A DNA stretch of 64,000 nucleotides from Liriodendron chinense (lineage: Eukaryota > Streptophyta > Magnoliopsida > Magnoliales > Magnoliaceae). The notes beneath the pieces were generated by a model that saw nothing but the letters and a program-made list of their open reading frames with translations, did no database searches and was not told the origin of the DNA. Below, in pieces: positions 12,280-20,750 of this stretch (its first letter is position 1; each line of letters begins with the position of its first letter). A program made the position numbers and the translations under genes. The DNA lies in the NCBI GenBank assembly GCA_003013855.2, contig PVNU02003862.1, positions 1,178,001-1,242,000 on the forward strand, given 5' to 3'.

Positions 12280-14968
12280 ATGCTCACCTGCGCACAGTTC
12301 TCACGGGAACTCATGAGCACTTTTTTGAGAACTCATCACACGTGCTGTGAGCCCAAAATCTGAGCTGTCCACATGATGCAGCACCCCAAATAACCTGAGG
12401 GGCCCAACTTTTACCCTGATCCAAAGTAAAAGTTGGGCCCACCAGAGTTTTGGATTAGGTTGAAAATTGGGCCCTGGGGATTTTTTGGGGTGCTGCATCC
12501 CGTGGACGGCTCATATTTTGGGCTCACATCACGTGTGATGAGTTCTCCAAAAGTGCTCACTACCACATCAGTCAGATGCACCATTCCATGGTGGGATATG
12601 GGCTTAAAAATCAAGTCAATCCATTACTTAGGTGGGCCACACCACATACAACAGTTGAGAAAGGTTACCCTCCCATTAAAACCTTCATAATCATTTATTC
12701 GGCCCACCGAGATGTGGTTCAGAAATCCAGCCCATCCATTTTGTATGTCCCACTTCGATGAGGGGTCAGACCAAGTTTCAGCCGCATCCAATACTCAAGT
12801 GGGCCCCACCAAGTGCTTTTAGATGATTTAGGCATGTCTTCATATGGTTTTAGATGGTATGGCCCACCTGAGTTCTGTATACGGCTGATTTTTGGGATAT
12901 CCCATAACCTAAAGGGCACCCATCAAATGCATGGTGTTGATGTCAGATCCACATCATGGTGGGGCCCACACAGCTCGACCTCATAGTACCATTTCCCTAT
13001 ATATATATCACAGTAAAGGAATGGGGTTTGCTAAGCCAATATGCATGTGTAAGAGCCCATTTGCACACTGTGCATCAAAAGACAAAACAGCACACATGTG
13101 TGCGATCTAATCCATCCATCAGGCGTGCCTAGCCAGGTAAGTGCCCTCACCAACCTGAACCCAATCGGATCCTGGTCTGTGCCCTAAAAAAACGAGACCT
13201 GAACCCGAATGGACAGGACCAGCCAAGACCAACAGGCCTAGGTTCTCTAGGACCCGACCCGAAGCAGACATGTGGACAGCCCTACACACATGAGAATATC
13301 TTCCATCCATGGTTTAGGGTGGGCTATTTGATGAACCCTTTGAAGATGTTCTCTCAGTTCTTTCAGATAAGGAACCTATCAAGTAAAGTATGCAGATGGT
13401 TCTTGAAAGACAAAAGTACAAGGAGATTTTAATCCTTGGTGTGGCTATTGCTACCTCTATTTTATTATTTGATGAATACCTTACAGGCTTGCTAACCCCA
13501 CTCTCACCCCCTCCACATGCATGTCTACTGGCATGTATACAGAAGATAATACGGCCCATCGTGTAGATGGCTACACACCAAAAATCAGTGCTGTCAGTGA
13601 AAATGATGGGCAGTTTAAAAGGAACTTGGTGTGTCCCTTTAAGCTGTGCAATTTTTTTTCTGGTCTGCAACAGTTGTTTGTCATTCATAAGCGCAGCTAG
13701 CAAACCACGAACTACATGTACTGCGAAAGTAGCACATGGTGGTAAACTGTCTTGCATGTAGTATAGATAGCTGATAACAAGATGTAAAATGACATTTCAA
13801 CTAATTCTTTCTGGCTGTGCTTTCATGTGATTTGATCTGGGGAAAAGATCGTGTGCACAGAGTGTGCACCTCTCTCAACAGAATCATCCCAACACATTTC
13901 AAATGGATTTTGAAAATCCCATTTCAGAATATAAAAGATACCATGTTGGGATGCATGCTGAATTCCCGCCCACCATCTCTGGGCGGTGTGAGCTCTGAAG
14001 CCAGGCCCAGCCCTTTATTCTTTATCAGATTTATCGTTGATTCGTTATTGGCTGTCTTTATAGTCCACTGTTGCTTTTATTCACATCCATCTTTTAGGCT
14101 GTGTTTGGATGCACAATCAAATTGAATTTCAAACATTCAGCTTAAATGTTTCCTAGTCTACATAATAAAGAATTTGCCTTCAAAATTTGGAGACAGATCC
14201 TCAGTATTTTTATTTATTATTTATTTTTGAACAGTAAAGAAAATTATATAAACAAAGAGGCCGAAGCCAGAATAAACAACCCAAGAGCTAGAACTGAGCC
14301 ACCACCCTTGCCGCGATAGCCCACTCAATCACATGAGCTTTCGCTACCCTAAAAACATCTTCCATTCTCCCTGAAATATTCGAACGTCGTGGGTGGTGCC
14401 TGGTTATATAGAGCAATTCTTCTATTCGTGGCATGGGGTTTGTCACGGAAGGGTCTGTCGGAAAGTGTGGCGGCTGGTGTTGTTATCAGGTTTATGGTTC
14501 ATTTGGAAGGAAAGAAACGGCAGATCCTCAGTATGAATGTGAAGAAAGGGAATCATGATGTGATTATCTCCACTTCAATAGACTAGTAAATTGCAATTCG
14601 ATCAAATGGTGCATCCAACACATCCTTAAAATGTTAAGTGGCTAAACCTTCCAATGTTTATATTTCATCTTTCCTTCTTCTTTTTTAATACCTTTTCCCC
14701 CTTTTCTCTTCTTGGTTTCTAGTTTGTTGGGGTCTTGAATTCCAAGAAAGCAAAACTGCGCGAGCTCCGAGACCAACTTTCAAAACTCGAAACTAGTGGG
14801 AAACCGCCACAAGAAGAGGATGAGTCCACTGACAGAACCGAGATATACGATGAAGAAAGTGATGATGTGGAAAGCAAGGAACAACCCATGAAAAAGGATC
14901 TTGCCAGCTCTTCAAAAAACACTACAACAATCACGTCGAAGGGTCAAAAGAGAAAAACACGCATGTAG
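1262..14968 (+). CDS. XRCC4: DNA repair protein XRCC4 (five exons, 263 aa)
   Basis: XRCC4 is the nuclear scaffold of non-homologous end joining: it forms a coiled-coil dimer that binds DNA ligase IV and bridges broken ends with XLF. I spliced the exons 1262-1412, 1849-1991, 8221-8349, 10063-10185 and 14723-14968 by GT/AG borders that keep frame: 792 nt, 263 residues plus TAG, about the length of plant XRCC4. Residues 1 to about 135 form the beta-sandwich head (motifs RHTCLRLEI, KGTWF, WDQPV, YLGYQQP, LSWTFEK, LEWRW, GILDFLMDANIRLS). Residues about 136-205 are the helical stalk with the ligase IV-binding part. The tail is acidic (EEDESTD, EESDD) and ends in basic KGQKRKTRM, a likely nuclear localisation signal. 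Identification rests on recalled similarity to Arabidopsis XRCC4. Introns 2 and 4 are swollen by transposons, but no coding damage is seen. Confidence 0.93.
1483..1760 (+). repeat. Imperfect tandem duplication in XRCC4 intron 1
   Basis: Within intron 1 (1413-1848), two blocks starting 'tgagattttyaat' at about 1483 and 1637 share their order of words (cccc..ttttgatagac, ctacttttggt, gtagtagg). They form an old tandem duplication of about 154 bp. The rest of the intron is AT-rich with a polypyrimidine stretch before the acceptor. Confidence 0.5.
1849..1991 (+). CDS. XRCC4: XRCC4 exon 2
   Basis: Follows the acceptor 'gggggcag' and completes codon 51 as Ala. Encodes residues 51-98, including ERADQWDQPVTEY and YLGYQQPGSVYQF, hallmark plant XRCC4 motifs. 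It ends after GDKR at AGA|GTCAGT, a weaker donor than average but the only one that joins in frame to LSWTFEK of exon 3. Confidence 0.9.
2239..3258 (+). mobile_element. Solo LTR in XRCC4 intron 2 (TSD AGTAA)
   Basis: A 1020-bp LTR begins TGTTGTGGGTGATTCC and ends CAACGACA. It is flanked by a perfect 5-bp target-site duplication, AGTAA at 2234-2238 and 3259-3263. It is the same family as the two LTRs at 3653-4668 and 6118-7124 but in the opposite orientation. No internal domain follows it, so it is a solo LTR left by LTR-LTR recombination. The bodies share blocks such as 'cctcggctct', 'gcaagctagagct', 'gggacgagactcccgccc' and a TATAAAT-type promoter near 2995. Confidence 0.9.
3653..4668 (-). 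repeat. 3' LTR of the 3653-7124 element
   Basis: Starts TGTTGTCACTGAGATTTGG on the + strand and ends at ACCCACAATA. It is inverted relative to the solo LTR at 2239-3258 and aligns along its whole length with the LTR at 6118-7124. The element-strand 5' terminus reads TATTGTGGGTG, so the terminal TG has mutated to TA. Confidence 0.8.
5022..5060. repeat. (GT)n microsatellite
   Basis: About 19 uninterrupted GT dinucleotides, preceded by GGGTGTGGGT. It lies in the internal region of the non-autonomous LTR element. The open frames across it are low-complexity artefacts. Confidence 0.95.
5230..5940. repeat. 41-44 bp minisatellite inside the LTR element
   Basis: From about 5390 to 5940 roughly 13 units of 41 bp follow one another, each with 'ttagggtggcctcgtaggc', then 'ttagctcattcggg', then 'agagctg'. 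The upstream part (about 5230-5390) has 3-4 related units of about 44 bp containing 'gccaactgcgtta' instead. Units differ by a few substitutions. No long frame is kept on either strand. Tandem repeats are common in internal non-coding parts of plant Gypsy relatives. Confidence 0.88.
6098..6117 (-). other. Primer-binding site of the 3653-7124 element
   Basis: Directly internal to the 5' LTR, the minus strand reads GTTGGTGCCGTCTGTGAGAA. This resembles the TGGCGCCGTCTGTGGGAA-type sites of many plant Gypsy elements. The cognate tRNA is not assigned. Confidence 0.55.
6118..7124 (-). repeat. 5' LTR of the 3653-7124 element
   Basis: Starts TGTTGTCGTCGAGATTTGG and ends at ACCCACATTA on the + strand. 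It matches 3653-4668 and, in reverse complement, 2239-3258. The PBS lies immediately to its left, which fixes the element's minus orientation. Confidence 0.8.
7249..8118 (-). mobile_element. Second solo LTR in intron 2 (TSD AAAGG)
   Basis: An 870-bp segment with extended ends TGATG...CATCA is flanked by a perfect 5-bp duplication, AAAGG at 7244-7248 and 8119-8123. Its layout (TGATGnAGG start, GATGCATG near 7280, 'aaaccctaatc' block, runs of 'aaacgcctaaa', CATCA end) parallels the LTRs at 57035-57995 and 63148-63980, so it is probably a distant member of the same group. Orientation is inferred from that resemblance. Between it and exon 3 about 100 bases of ordinary intron remain. Confidence 0.85.
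8221..8349 (+). CDS. XRCC4: XRCC4 exon 3
   Basis: Acceptor 'atgtttgcag' ends at 8220. The exon encodes residues 99-141 in phase 0, including LSWTFEKQG, LEWRWRC and GILDFLMDANIRLS, the end of the head domain and start of the stalk helix. The donor is AGT|GTAAGG. Confidence 0.93.
8350..10062 (+). other. XRCC4 intron 3 with dispersed repeat
   Basis: Around 8625-8725 lies a repeat with (ATC)n followed by 'taagcctcatcccaactaa' and 'ttggggttggctacgtgaat', a word common in many plant genomes. A related inverted fragment sits near 11390-11440 (intron 4). The rest of the intron shows no coding potential and no recognised element. Confidence 0.6.
10063..10185 (+). CDS. XRCC4: XRCC4 exon 4
   Basis: Acceptor 'gatattatatag' ends at 10062. 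The exon encodes residues 142-182 in phase 0, a charged helical stretch (EEVVSKTQSHERLKTEAEKC, then DEKAEFESAIYAK) that forms the coiled-coil stalk. The donor is AAG|GTATGA. Confidence 0.92.
10576..10882. mobile_element. PIF/Harbinger-like MITE in XRCC4 intron 4
   Basis: The 307-bp element has inverted ends GGGCATATTTGGAT and, on the reverse strand of the other end, GGGTGTGTTTGGAT. The matching inverted sequence continues into 'gaatcca'. The 3-bp flanks are TAA and TCA, one mismatch from a TAA target duplication. It has no coding capacity. A poly-T run lies near the right end. Confidence 0.6.
11650..12197 (+). mobile_element. TIR element (copy A) in XRCC4 intron 4
   Basis: A 548-bp segment with inverted termini: left GGGAAATTGTACTATGAGGT and right, read in reverse complement, GGAAATGATACTATGAGGT, each continuing into GTCGACCTC palindromes. 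The interior carries 'gtgggcccc', 'gggatatccca' and 'ccaccatggaatgg' blocks shared with the inverted copy at 12564-12997 and partly with 18480-19105. No TSD was resolved because a TA microsatellite abuts the right end. Confidence 0.7.
12198..12277. repeat. (TA)n(GA)n compound microsatellite
   Basis: About 18 TA units run directly into about 21 GA units. Frames translating to Ile-Tyr and Arg-Glu repeats here are artefacts of this sequence. Confidence 0.95.
12313..12560. mobile_element. Small foldback element between the inverted copies
   Basis: The left arm (12313-12410) and right arm (about 12480-12560) are inverted: both carry GTGAGCCCAAAAT, GATGCAGCACCCC and GAACTCATCACACGTG in complementary order. 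A smaller stem (TTTTACCCTGATCCAAAG with its complement nearby) is nested inside. It looks like a foldback MITE that inserted into, or beside, the end of the reverse copy at 12564-12997. Confidence 0.6.
12564..12997 (-). mobile_element. TIR element (copy B, inverted, truncated)
   Basis: This is the reverse complement of copy A for about 430 bp: CATCAGTCAGATG, ATTCCATGGTGGG, 'gggccccacc', 'gggatatcccat' and the terminal CGACCTCATAGTACCATTTCCC all occur in inverted order. Its left end lacks roughly 70 terminal bases, where the foldback element abuts. Confidence 0.72.
12998..14093. other. Middle of XRCC4 intron 4
   Basis: Ordinary intronic sequence. A short stretch near 13130-13260 has words like 'acctgaacccgaatgg' and 'aggacccgacccgaag', resembling the low-complexity 'acccgacccat' composition of 17430-17942. 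No gene or bounded element is recognised. Confidence 0.4.
14097..14625. mobile_element. PIF/Harbinger-like element (TSD TTA) carrying LINE DNA
   Basis: The 529-bp element has ends GGCTGTGTTTGGATGCA and, in reverse complement, GGATGTGTTGGATGCA. It is flanked by TTA at 14094-14096 and 14626-14628, the classic PIF/Harbinger target. Sub-terminal 'caatcaaattgaatt' and its complement extend the inverted repeat. The interior is unlike a usual MITE and contains LINE-derived sequence (14395-14523). Confidence 0.68.
14395..14523 (+). pseudogene. LINE reverse transcriptase C-terminal fragment
   Basis: The frame beginning at 14463 translates to VWRLVLLSGLWFIWKERNGR, the tail motif found after the zinc-binding region of plant L1-type reverse transcriptases. 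The upstream bases are frameshifted (a tgggcatgg..tgtcacggaaggg block). It is a fragment only, inside the MITE at 14097-14625. Confidence 0.6.
14723..14968 (+). CDS. XRCC4: XRCC4 exon 5 (C-terminal)
   Basis: Acceptor 'ttggtttctag' ends at 14722. The exon encodes residues 183-263 in phase 0: FVGVLNSKKAKLRELRDQL continues the helical stalk, followed by a disordered acidic region and the basic tail KGQKRKTRM, then TAG at 14966-14968. KKAKLRELRD is a conserved plant XRCC4 motif. Confidence 0.93.
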   Translation, partial: FVGVLNSKKAKLRELRDQLSKLETSGKPPQEEDESTDRTEIYDEESDDVESKEQPMKKDLASSSKNTTTITSKGQKRKTRM

Positions 14969-16480
14969 CTATTGTCCTGACTGACAGCAAGTCTCACAGC
15001 AAAATCCAACAGGGTGGTTGTTTTTTTTTTGTTTTTTTTTGTTTTGGTTGTATCAGTTTGTATGGAGAAGTTATTCTTGTAAATGCAGGTCAAAAGTTGA
15101 TAGGCATTTAAGTAGTGACCTTCGAGGCCCAATATCTCTTTTGATCATGGCCCATCACTTATGGGTTTTTAAGGGATTTGAATGTCCTGTTTTGAACACT
15201 TAAAAGGGATTGGAGAGAGGGACTGTTGAACCTGACTGTTGAATCAAATTTTGAACCAACGGGGAGATCCTAAAATCTTGAAGCAAAAGAAGAATTATCA
15301 GGGATGGTTTGGAATCTTGAGTTTGGAGTTATACTTAAGAATCCAAATCGAGGATTTGGAATCCGTGAGATTTTCATTCTGTCAGTTATGTTTGGCAGCC
15401 TGGATTTTCAATGTGGAATCCAGAAACTGTGTTTGGATGATGGGAAAGAACTGTAGAGAGGAGATGCTGCTGCTTAAATAAGCATTAAAAAGAATACTGA
15501 CCATTAAAGAGGTTTTGCAAGCTAGCTTTCAGAAAGGAATTGAAAAGCGAGCATCACCTTGGATTTCAAATCCCCCAAATTCCTGGGTGCCAAACACTAT
15601 TTGGAATTGGATTCCAATTCCAAAAGATTGAACATCCAAGCTTCCAAACAACCCCTTGTCATCCGACGTTTTTGGTGACTTTTGTGTTAGTTTATTGATT
15701 TTGAGGTGAACGTTTCCGATCGTAAGTTTACATTGAGGATAACTACAGTAATGTAATGGAAAAGCCTAATGATTATAAATTTATTTACCTGTCTCCTGAA
15801 AACATATTTATTTGACTAAGGATTGCTTTGTTTGGTTGATTGGCTGTACAATTGATTGGCCGTACAATTGTAATGTCGGCACTTTTACATTATTTTAATG
15901 TCAAATCATTAAATCTATACACTAAAAGCATGGTGTAAAGTATGTTGGGTCTGGCACCCCAGATAAAAATGGGTTTAATATTTCATGGGCCTGTTGGATC
16001 CATGTGATGCATCAGAAAAAAAGGGGCCAAATCTACTCCACATGTACACTTGAGGCCTGAAAATTTGAGAGCCCTTGGCCCAGTAGGCCTACCTTGATTT
16101 GTTCAAGATAGAGCTGGCAATGGGTCATGTTTGGGTTATGGTGATTTAGGAGGAGACTCATGGGATTGAACTAGCGGGGATCGGACTCATGGGATTGAAC
16201 TAGTGGGGACTGAGGATTGAATTCCTACAGTTGAAAACTTACTAAGCCCACCACGATGTTTATTTGCCATCGAAGAGGTTACATGGACTTGTATGAAGGG
16301 AAAACATAAATATGATCTAAAACTGGTAAGATTTCAATCCCCACTGCTTCCAGTGGTGTAGTCAACTTGAGGCTTCAATTTACCTTTTTGGGCTCAAGCC
16401 CTAAAATTATTTGTCAAAATGGATGGATGGTGTCGGTAAAACATAAACATTATGGTGGGCCCCACAGAGCCCCGGACAGT
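14969..16480. other. 3' flank of XRCC4 with a MITE-like segment
   Basis: After the stop codon comes a poly-T rich 3' UTR candidate. From about 15295 to 15660 the sequence repeats 'ttggaatc', 'ggattt' and 'gaattcc' words, with inverted-looking ends (GGATGGTTTGGAATCTTGAG versus the complement of CATCCAAGCTTCCAAACAAC), typical of a decayed TIR element. 16230-16470 holds a weak copy of the dispersed 'tgtttatttgccatc...gtgggccccacag' repeat. No genes are seen. Confidence 0.45.
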
Positions 16481-16489
16481 ACTGTCCGT

Positions 16490-17180
16490 CTCTAGCTAAG
16501 TCCCGGTGGGGGTAGTACCCAATCCACGCCTGCTCCGATTGATCCCCTGCCCAAATGGTATACCATTCTGGTCCATTTATCTATGTGTGTTTAAAACCTT
16601 AGGATTTATGCCATGCATCTGTCCGAGATTTTATAATTTAAAACTGTTCTGGTACTCAGCATGCATGTGGTGATCCAGTCTGTCCATCTGGTGGACCGCA
16701 CTGATCAGCAAGAAATGTGCAGCAGTCATCATGTGATGCTGTAAATTCCAGGAGTCTAAGAGGTGTGGTTCCATCCAGTCTGGGTCACCTTCATCCCTGC
16801 CTGGGTCACCTTTTAAATTGTTGCAAGTGGACCAGGATTCAGAGGAAGGGAGTTTTTTCCGGGTGCTTTGATCATTCATCCTTTCACGTAAAGGTAAGGA
16901 AGTCAGTCAACAACGCGCCCCTACAGGCCTAATTGTAAGGAAAATCACCATCAGCTTCCTCTAAGAAAAGATGCACAGAGAATGACTCTTTGTCGAGGTC
17001 ATCAAGTCAAGTCAATAATTATGAAAGTCACCAGCAGCGTCCTTTAGTGGAAAAGTGCACATATCGGGCTATTAGGACTTCTATATAGTGGCCCACCAGA
17101 CCAACAATCCCAATAACCATAGATGTGTGACATGCAAGACAATTACCCATTTTATGTTGAAGAGAGGCTGCAGATGGATT
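16490..17180. repeat. NLR-upstream module copy 1
   Basis: 16545-16800 resembles 36855-37090 (shared words 'cctgcccaaat', 'gttctggtact', 'gtggacc/tgcac.gatcagcaa', 'ccaggagt.taagaggtgtgg'). 16985-17130 resembles 38810-38935 ('gaggtcatcaagtcaagtca', 'tcaccagcag', 'ccaccagaccaa', 'tagatgtg'). The counterparts flank the intact NLR at 39153. I read this as a decayed copy of NLR 5' flanking DNA with no NLR left beside it. Confidence 0.6.
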
Positions 17181-17263
17181 AGGATTATTTCATCACTGAG
17201 GCATTTGGGCCATGACCCATTCCCTGGCAGGCCACATGAGATGAAGCATGCATGTCTACGATC

Positions 17264-18225
17264 GGGCTGTCAATGAATTAGATCAGGTCCGAATTCGATT
17301 TGGATCCGATCGGATCCGATTTAATCCGATTCAGATCATTAATTGGATTAACGGATTGGATTTGGATCGAAATCTTTGATCCGTTACTAATCGGATCGAA
17401 TTTGGATCGACCTGATCTGATCTGGTAACTAGGGCTGTAAATGGGTCAGCAGACCTGATGGGGGTACTCAGACCGGACCCATTTAGACCCAACCCATTTG
17501 TTAAATGGTACGGATCTGAGTCCAAGAACAAACCCATTTGCTAAACAGGTCTGAGTCTGGTTTCTTTTATATTTGGCTCAACCCGACCCGAATCCATTTA
17601 GTAAGTGGGCGAGTTTAGTCTATGTTTCAAGGGATTCATCTAGCCCAGACCAGTCTAGACCTGGTTTTAAGCCTTATAAAAATGCTTGCATACTAGATCT
17701 AGAACTAGACCCATTAGACCCGACCCATTTATCAATGGGTCTGAGTGGATCTCCCTCTACTAGACCCAGACCCAGATCTAGACCCATTTATAAATGGGTT
17801 TGATGGGTTGACTTGAACCCGACTTGGACCCGCCCATTTAGTAAAAGGGTCTGGTTCTCAAATTTGGACCCAGACCCATTTAGTAAATGAGCGGGTTTGG
17901 TTTTGGATAAACCCGCCCTAAACCCGACCATTTACAGCCATACTGGTAACGATTCGATTATAGAAGTATAAAAGGAAAAGAAAAAAAAAAACCCTAGTTT
18001 TGATCAGGTTCAGATTTGGATCGACACTGATTCGCTCTAAATCTAATCTGTTTACATAAATGAGTACTAATTTTGATCGGATTGAATTCGATTTTCTAAA
18101 AATTTAAACGGATCGGATTCGAATCAAACACTTGTGATCCAAATCAAATTCGAATCATGTAAATTCTTAATTAGATCAGATTCAAATTAACACTGATCCA
18201 GTTCGAATCCGATTTATTGACAGTG
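17264..18225. mobile_element. Outer hAT-like MITE, interrupted
   Basis: Ends GGGCTGTCAATGAATTAG and, at the right, TTTATTGACAGTGCTAG are imperfect inverted repeats typical of hAT-type MITEs. The interior is a low-complexity run of 'gatccgat', 'tcggatc' and 'aattcgat' variants. It is split by the element at 17430-17942. No clear 8-bp TSD was found. Confidence 0.5.
17430..17942. mobile_element. hAT MITE with 8-bp TSD CTGGTAAC
   Basis: A 513-bp element begins TAGGGCTGTAAATGGGTC and ends GACCATTTACAGCCATA. It is flanked by perfect 8-bp duplications CTGGTAAC at 17422-17429 and 17943-17950, the size expected of hAT transposase. The interior is made of short 'gacccatttagtaaatgggt'-like units. It has no coding capacity and is inserted inside the outer MITE at 17264-18225. 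Confidence 0.85.
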
Positions 18226-18480
18226 CTAGTCCATGGTGATACCTTTAATTGTGTCCCAACACCAAACCCATGGCATGAAAAACTAAACTAATTATATGTC
18301 TTTGGTGGAGATTGGAGTGAACACAATTTAAAAGCATACAACGAAGGTGGCCGCCCACTGCATTGATGTTACCAAAGCAACAACATTGGTAACTTCTTGT
18401 TGCTTTCTATGTACTTACTTTATTCTTCGGGTGACTACTACCATTTAGGGAAATAGTATATAGGCGGCAGTAGATATATC
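18226..18480. repeat. NLR-upstream module copy 1, second part
   Basis: Words 'aattgtgtcccaacaccaaa', 'ggagtgaacacaattt', 'gaaggtgg', 'cactgcattgatgtta' and 'aaagcaacaaca' match 37363-37600 upstream of the NLR in the same order. They continue copy 1 of the module after the MITE insertions. Confidence 0.55.
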
Positions 18481-19110
18481 CTGAGAAATGGTATTATGAG
18501 GTCGACCGTAGGGCCCACCGTGGTGTATGCGCCTTAAATCCATGCTGTCCATCCATTCTGAAAGCTCATTTTAGGGCATGATAAAAAAATGAAGCAGATC
18601 CAAATCTAATGTGGACCATAATACTGGAAACATTGTCAATCGATCATTAAAAACTTCTCCTAGGCTACAACAGTTTTGGATCAAGCTGATATTTGTGCGG
18701 TCTCTTCTTCCAGGTCTTTGTGACCTTATCAATAGGTTGGATGGCAACAAATAAACATTCCTGTGGTCCCTATGAAGTCTTTAATGGTGGGGATTCAATC
18801 ATGACTGTTTCCTATGGTATGGTCTACCTAAGATTTGGAGATGCTTCATTTTTTAGATCATAACATAAAATGAGCTGTCAAAATGGATGGACAGTATATA
18901 TGTAAGGCACATACATCACAGTGGGCCCCACAGTTAGGATCCACCGACCTCCTTGGATCAAGGGATCCACCTAAACTAAGCCCCGCTCAGGGGAGCTTCC
19001 ATGAGGTCAAGCTCTGTGGGTCCACCATGATCTATGTTGGAAATCTACACTGTGCATTTGATGGGTCCCCTCTACGATACGGGTATCCCAAAAATCAGCT
19101 TTACCTGATT
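18481..19110. repeat. Dispersed repeat with ends of the intron-4 TIR family
   Basis: 18481-18520 (GAAATGGTATTATGAGGTCGA) matches the terminus of the TIR elements at 11650 and 12997. 18988-19105 (CTTCCATGAGGTCAAGCTCT, then 'aaatctacactgtgcatttg') matches their sub-terminal part. Between them lies a copy of the window-wide dispersed repeat, so this is probably a composite or nested remnant. Confidence 0.5.
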
Positions 19111-19334
19111 GTATTTACTGTTTGGTTGGATTACGCTCTACCAAGATAAAAGCTTAAGTGAATTTAGAGGATCCAAATTAGGGATTAAACCGTAAGTTTT
19201 GGCGGCCCCCATGCCCTCCACTTTATATTTGTACATGTGGGCATTTTCCTGGATTAATCGCAAGCACAGATAATTTTAGTTTTTTTTTTTTTTTTTTTTT
19301 TGAAACTTCCAATAATTGTGGTAAAGGGGTTTAA

Positions 19335-19970
19335 CGCTGCTTTCTTGTGCAGAATCTGACATGAAGATATGGGGTCCCCCTGAATCGCAATCAGGGCATG
19401 ATTGTGTTTGTGCCGGGGATGATCCTGACCATTTGTTCCATTTATACATGTGTGTTTAAAACCTTAGTTATTTTGCCATGCATCTATCAAGGTCCTTATT
19501 CTTCTGGTACTCGACGTGCACGTGGTGATCCAATCCATCCATTTGGTAGACCACACCAATCATTAAAAAAATGTGCAGCATTGATTTTTTTTTCCCCCTT
19601 CATCTCCCAACTATGCAGGCTGCAAGGTTAATGGTTGTTGGATCACCTTTTTTAAATTGTTGCTAGTTTCTGTAGACCATTATTTATGTACCTAATAATC
19701 AAACGTTTCTAACCGTCTGATTGGTTCTCTGCAGTTCTGTATTAGAAAAAGGAATACCATTACCCATTTATGTTGGAGAGAGGCTCTTATTCGGATAGTT
19801 TGATCATTAAGGTTTTTGGGCTAGGCCCCATCTCTGGCAGGGCAGATGAGATGAAGCATACATGTCTACTGTGTACCTTGAATTGTGTCCCATCACCAAA
19901 CCATGGCTAAAAAAACCTAACCAGATGGGTCCCATCAAGTGATCTGTTGCAATCAGGATCACCGTTCATG
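19335..19970. repeat. NLR-upstream module copy 2, first part
   Basis: 19410-19590 repeats the 'ccatgcatct...ttctggtactc...gtggtgatcca...tggtagaccacaccaatca' block seen at 16560-16720 and 36890-37000. 19660-19930 repeats 'ctagtttctgtagaccatt', 'tttatgtac', 'aaacgtttctaaccgtctga' and 'tgaattgtgtcccatcacca' found at 37150-37385. The order is the same as in the NLR flank. A poly-T run (19279-19300) and plain sequence precede it. Confidence 0.62.
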
Positions 19971-20024
19971 TCTACAGACATTGGATGGACACGATTTCAG
20001 GTGTGTGAGAGAGAGAGAGCTTCC

Positions 20025-20400
20025 TTTCGTGGGCCCACCTTGATGTATTTGTTATGTATCCATGCTGTCCATCTGTTTTTTCAAATCATTTTAGGGCATG
20101 ATCCCAAAAAATGAAACAGATCCAATTATTAGGTGGACCATAGGATAGAAAAAGTGGTGATTGACCATTAGTGGGCTGCAAAAGTTTTTAATCAATTATC
20201 AATTGATTGGATGGAAAATAAACATTAAGGTGCGCCCTAAGAAGTTTTTAATGATAGGGCATTTAATCACCACTGTTTCCTAAGGTATGGTCCACCTGAT
20301 AAGTGGATTTGTTTGATTTTTGGGATGATGCCATAAAATGATATGAAAAAAATGGATGGATATAGAATAAATACATCAAGGTGGGCCCCATGGTAAGGGC
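20025..20400. repeat. Window-wide dispersed repeat, representative copy
   Basis: A typical copy: 'gtgggcccaccttgatgta', 'tatccatgctgtccatctg', 'cattttagggcatgatccca', 'gaaacagatcca', 'aggtggaccata', then the inverse set ending 'aaatacatcaaggtgggcccc'. The two halves are partly inverted. Related copies lie near 700-1060, 16230-16470, 18520-18930, 24190-26390 and 38290-38720. I believe this family is abundant in magnoliids but cannot name it. Confidence 0.6.
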
Positions 20401-20750
20401 CGCACTCTCTTGGGTGAGGCCCTGTCTGCTCCTGTGGACCTCCCATGAAAGGTTTCCCAACTGAGTTCCTGAGATGGTAAATGGGGGCTGTGATGTTTGT
20501 GAGAAATCCACCATATCCGTCTCTTTTGTAAGCTCATTTTAGGACATGTGACAAAAAAAAAATAAAAAAAATAATGAGGTTGATCCAAAACTAAACTGAG
20601 CCATATAAGAAGAAACAATGGGGATTCAATGACCAACGTTGAAACATTCGTATAGCCACAAAAGTTTTATATCAAGTTAAGTTTTTTAGTATTTTCACTT
20701 CATTAATGGGAATGGCTTTATAAATAGTTTGGACTGCATATAAACATTAA

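Noticed and set aside
12141..12363. Frames with Ile-Tyr and Arg-Glu runs
   Set aside because: They are translations of the (TA)n(GA)n microsatellite, open on both strands.
11887..12363. 158-residue frame in intron 4
   Set aside because: It crosses a TIR element and the microsatellite, with no protein-like composition.
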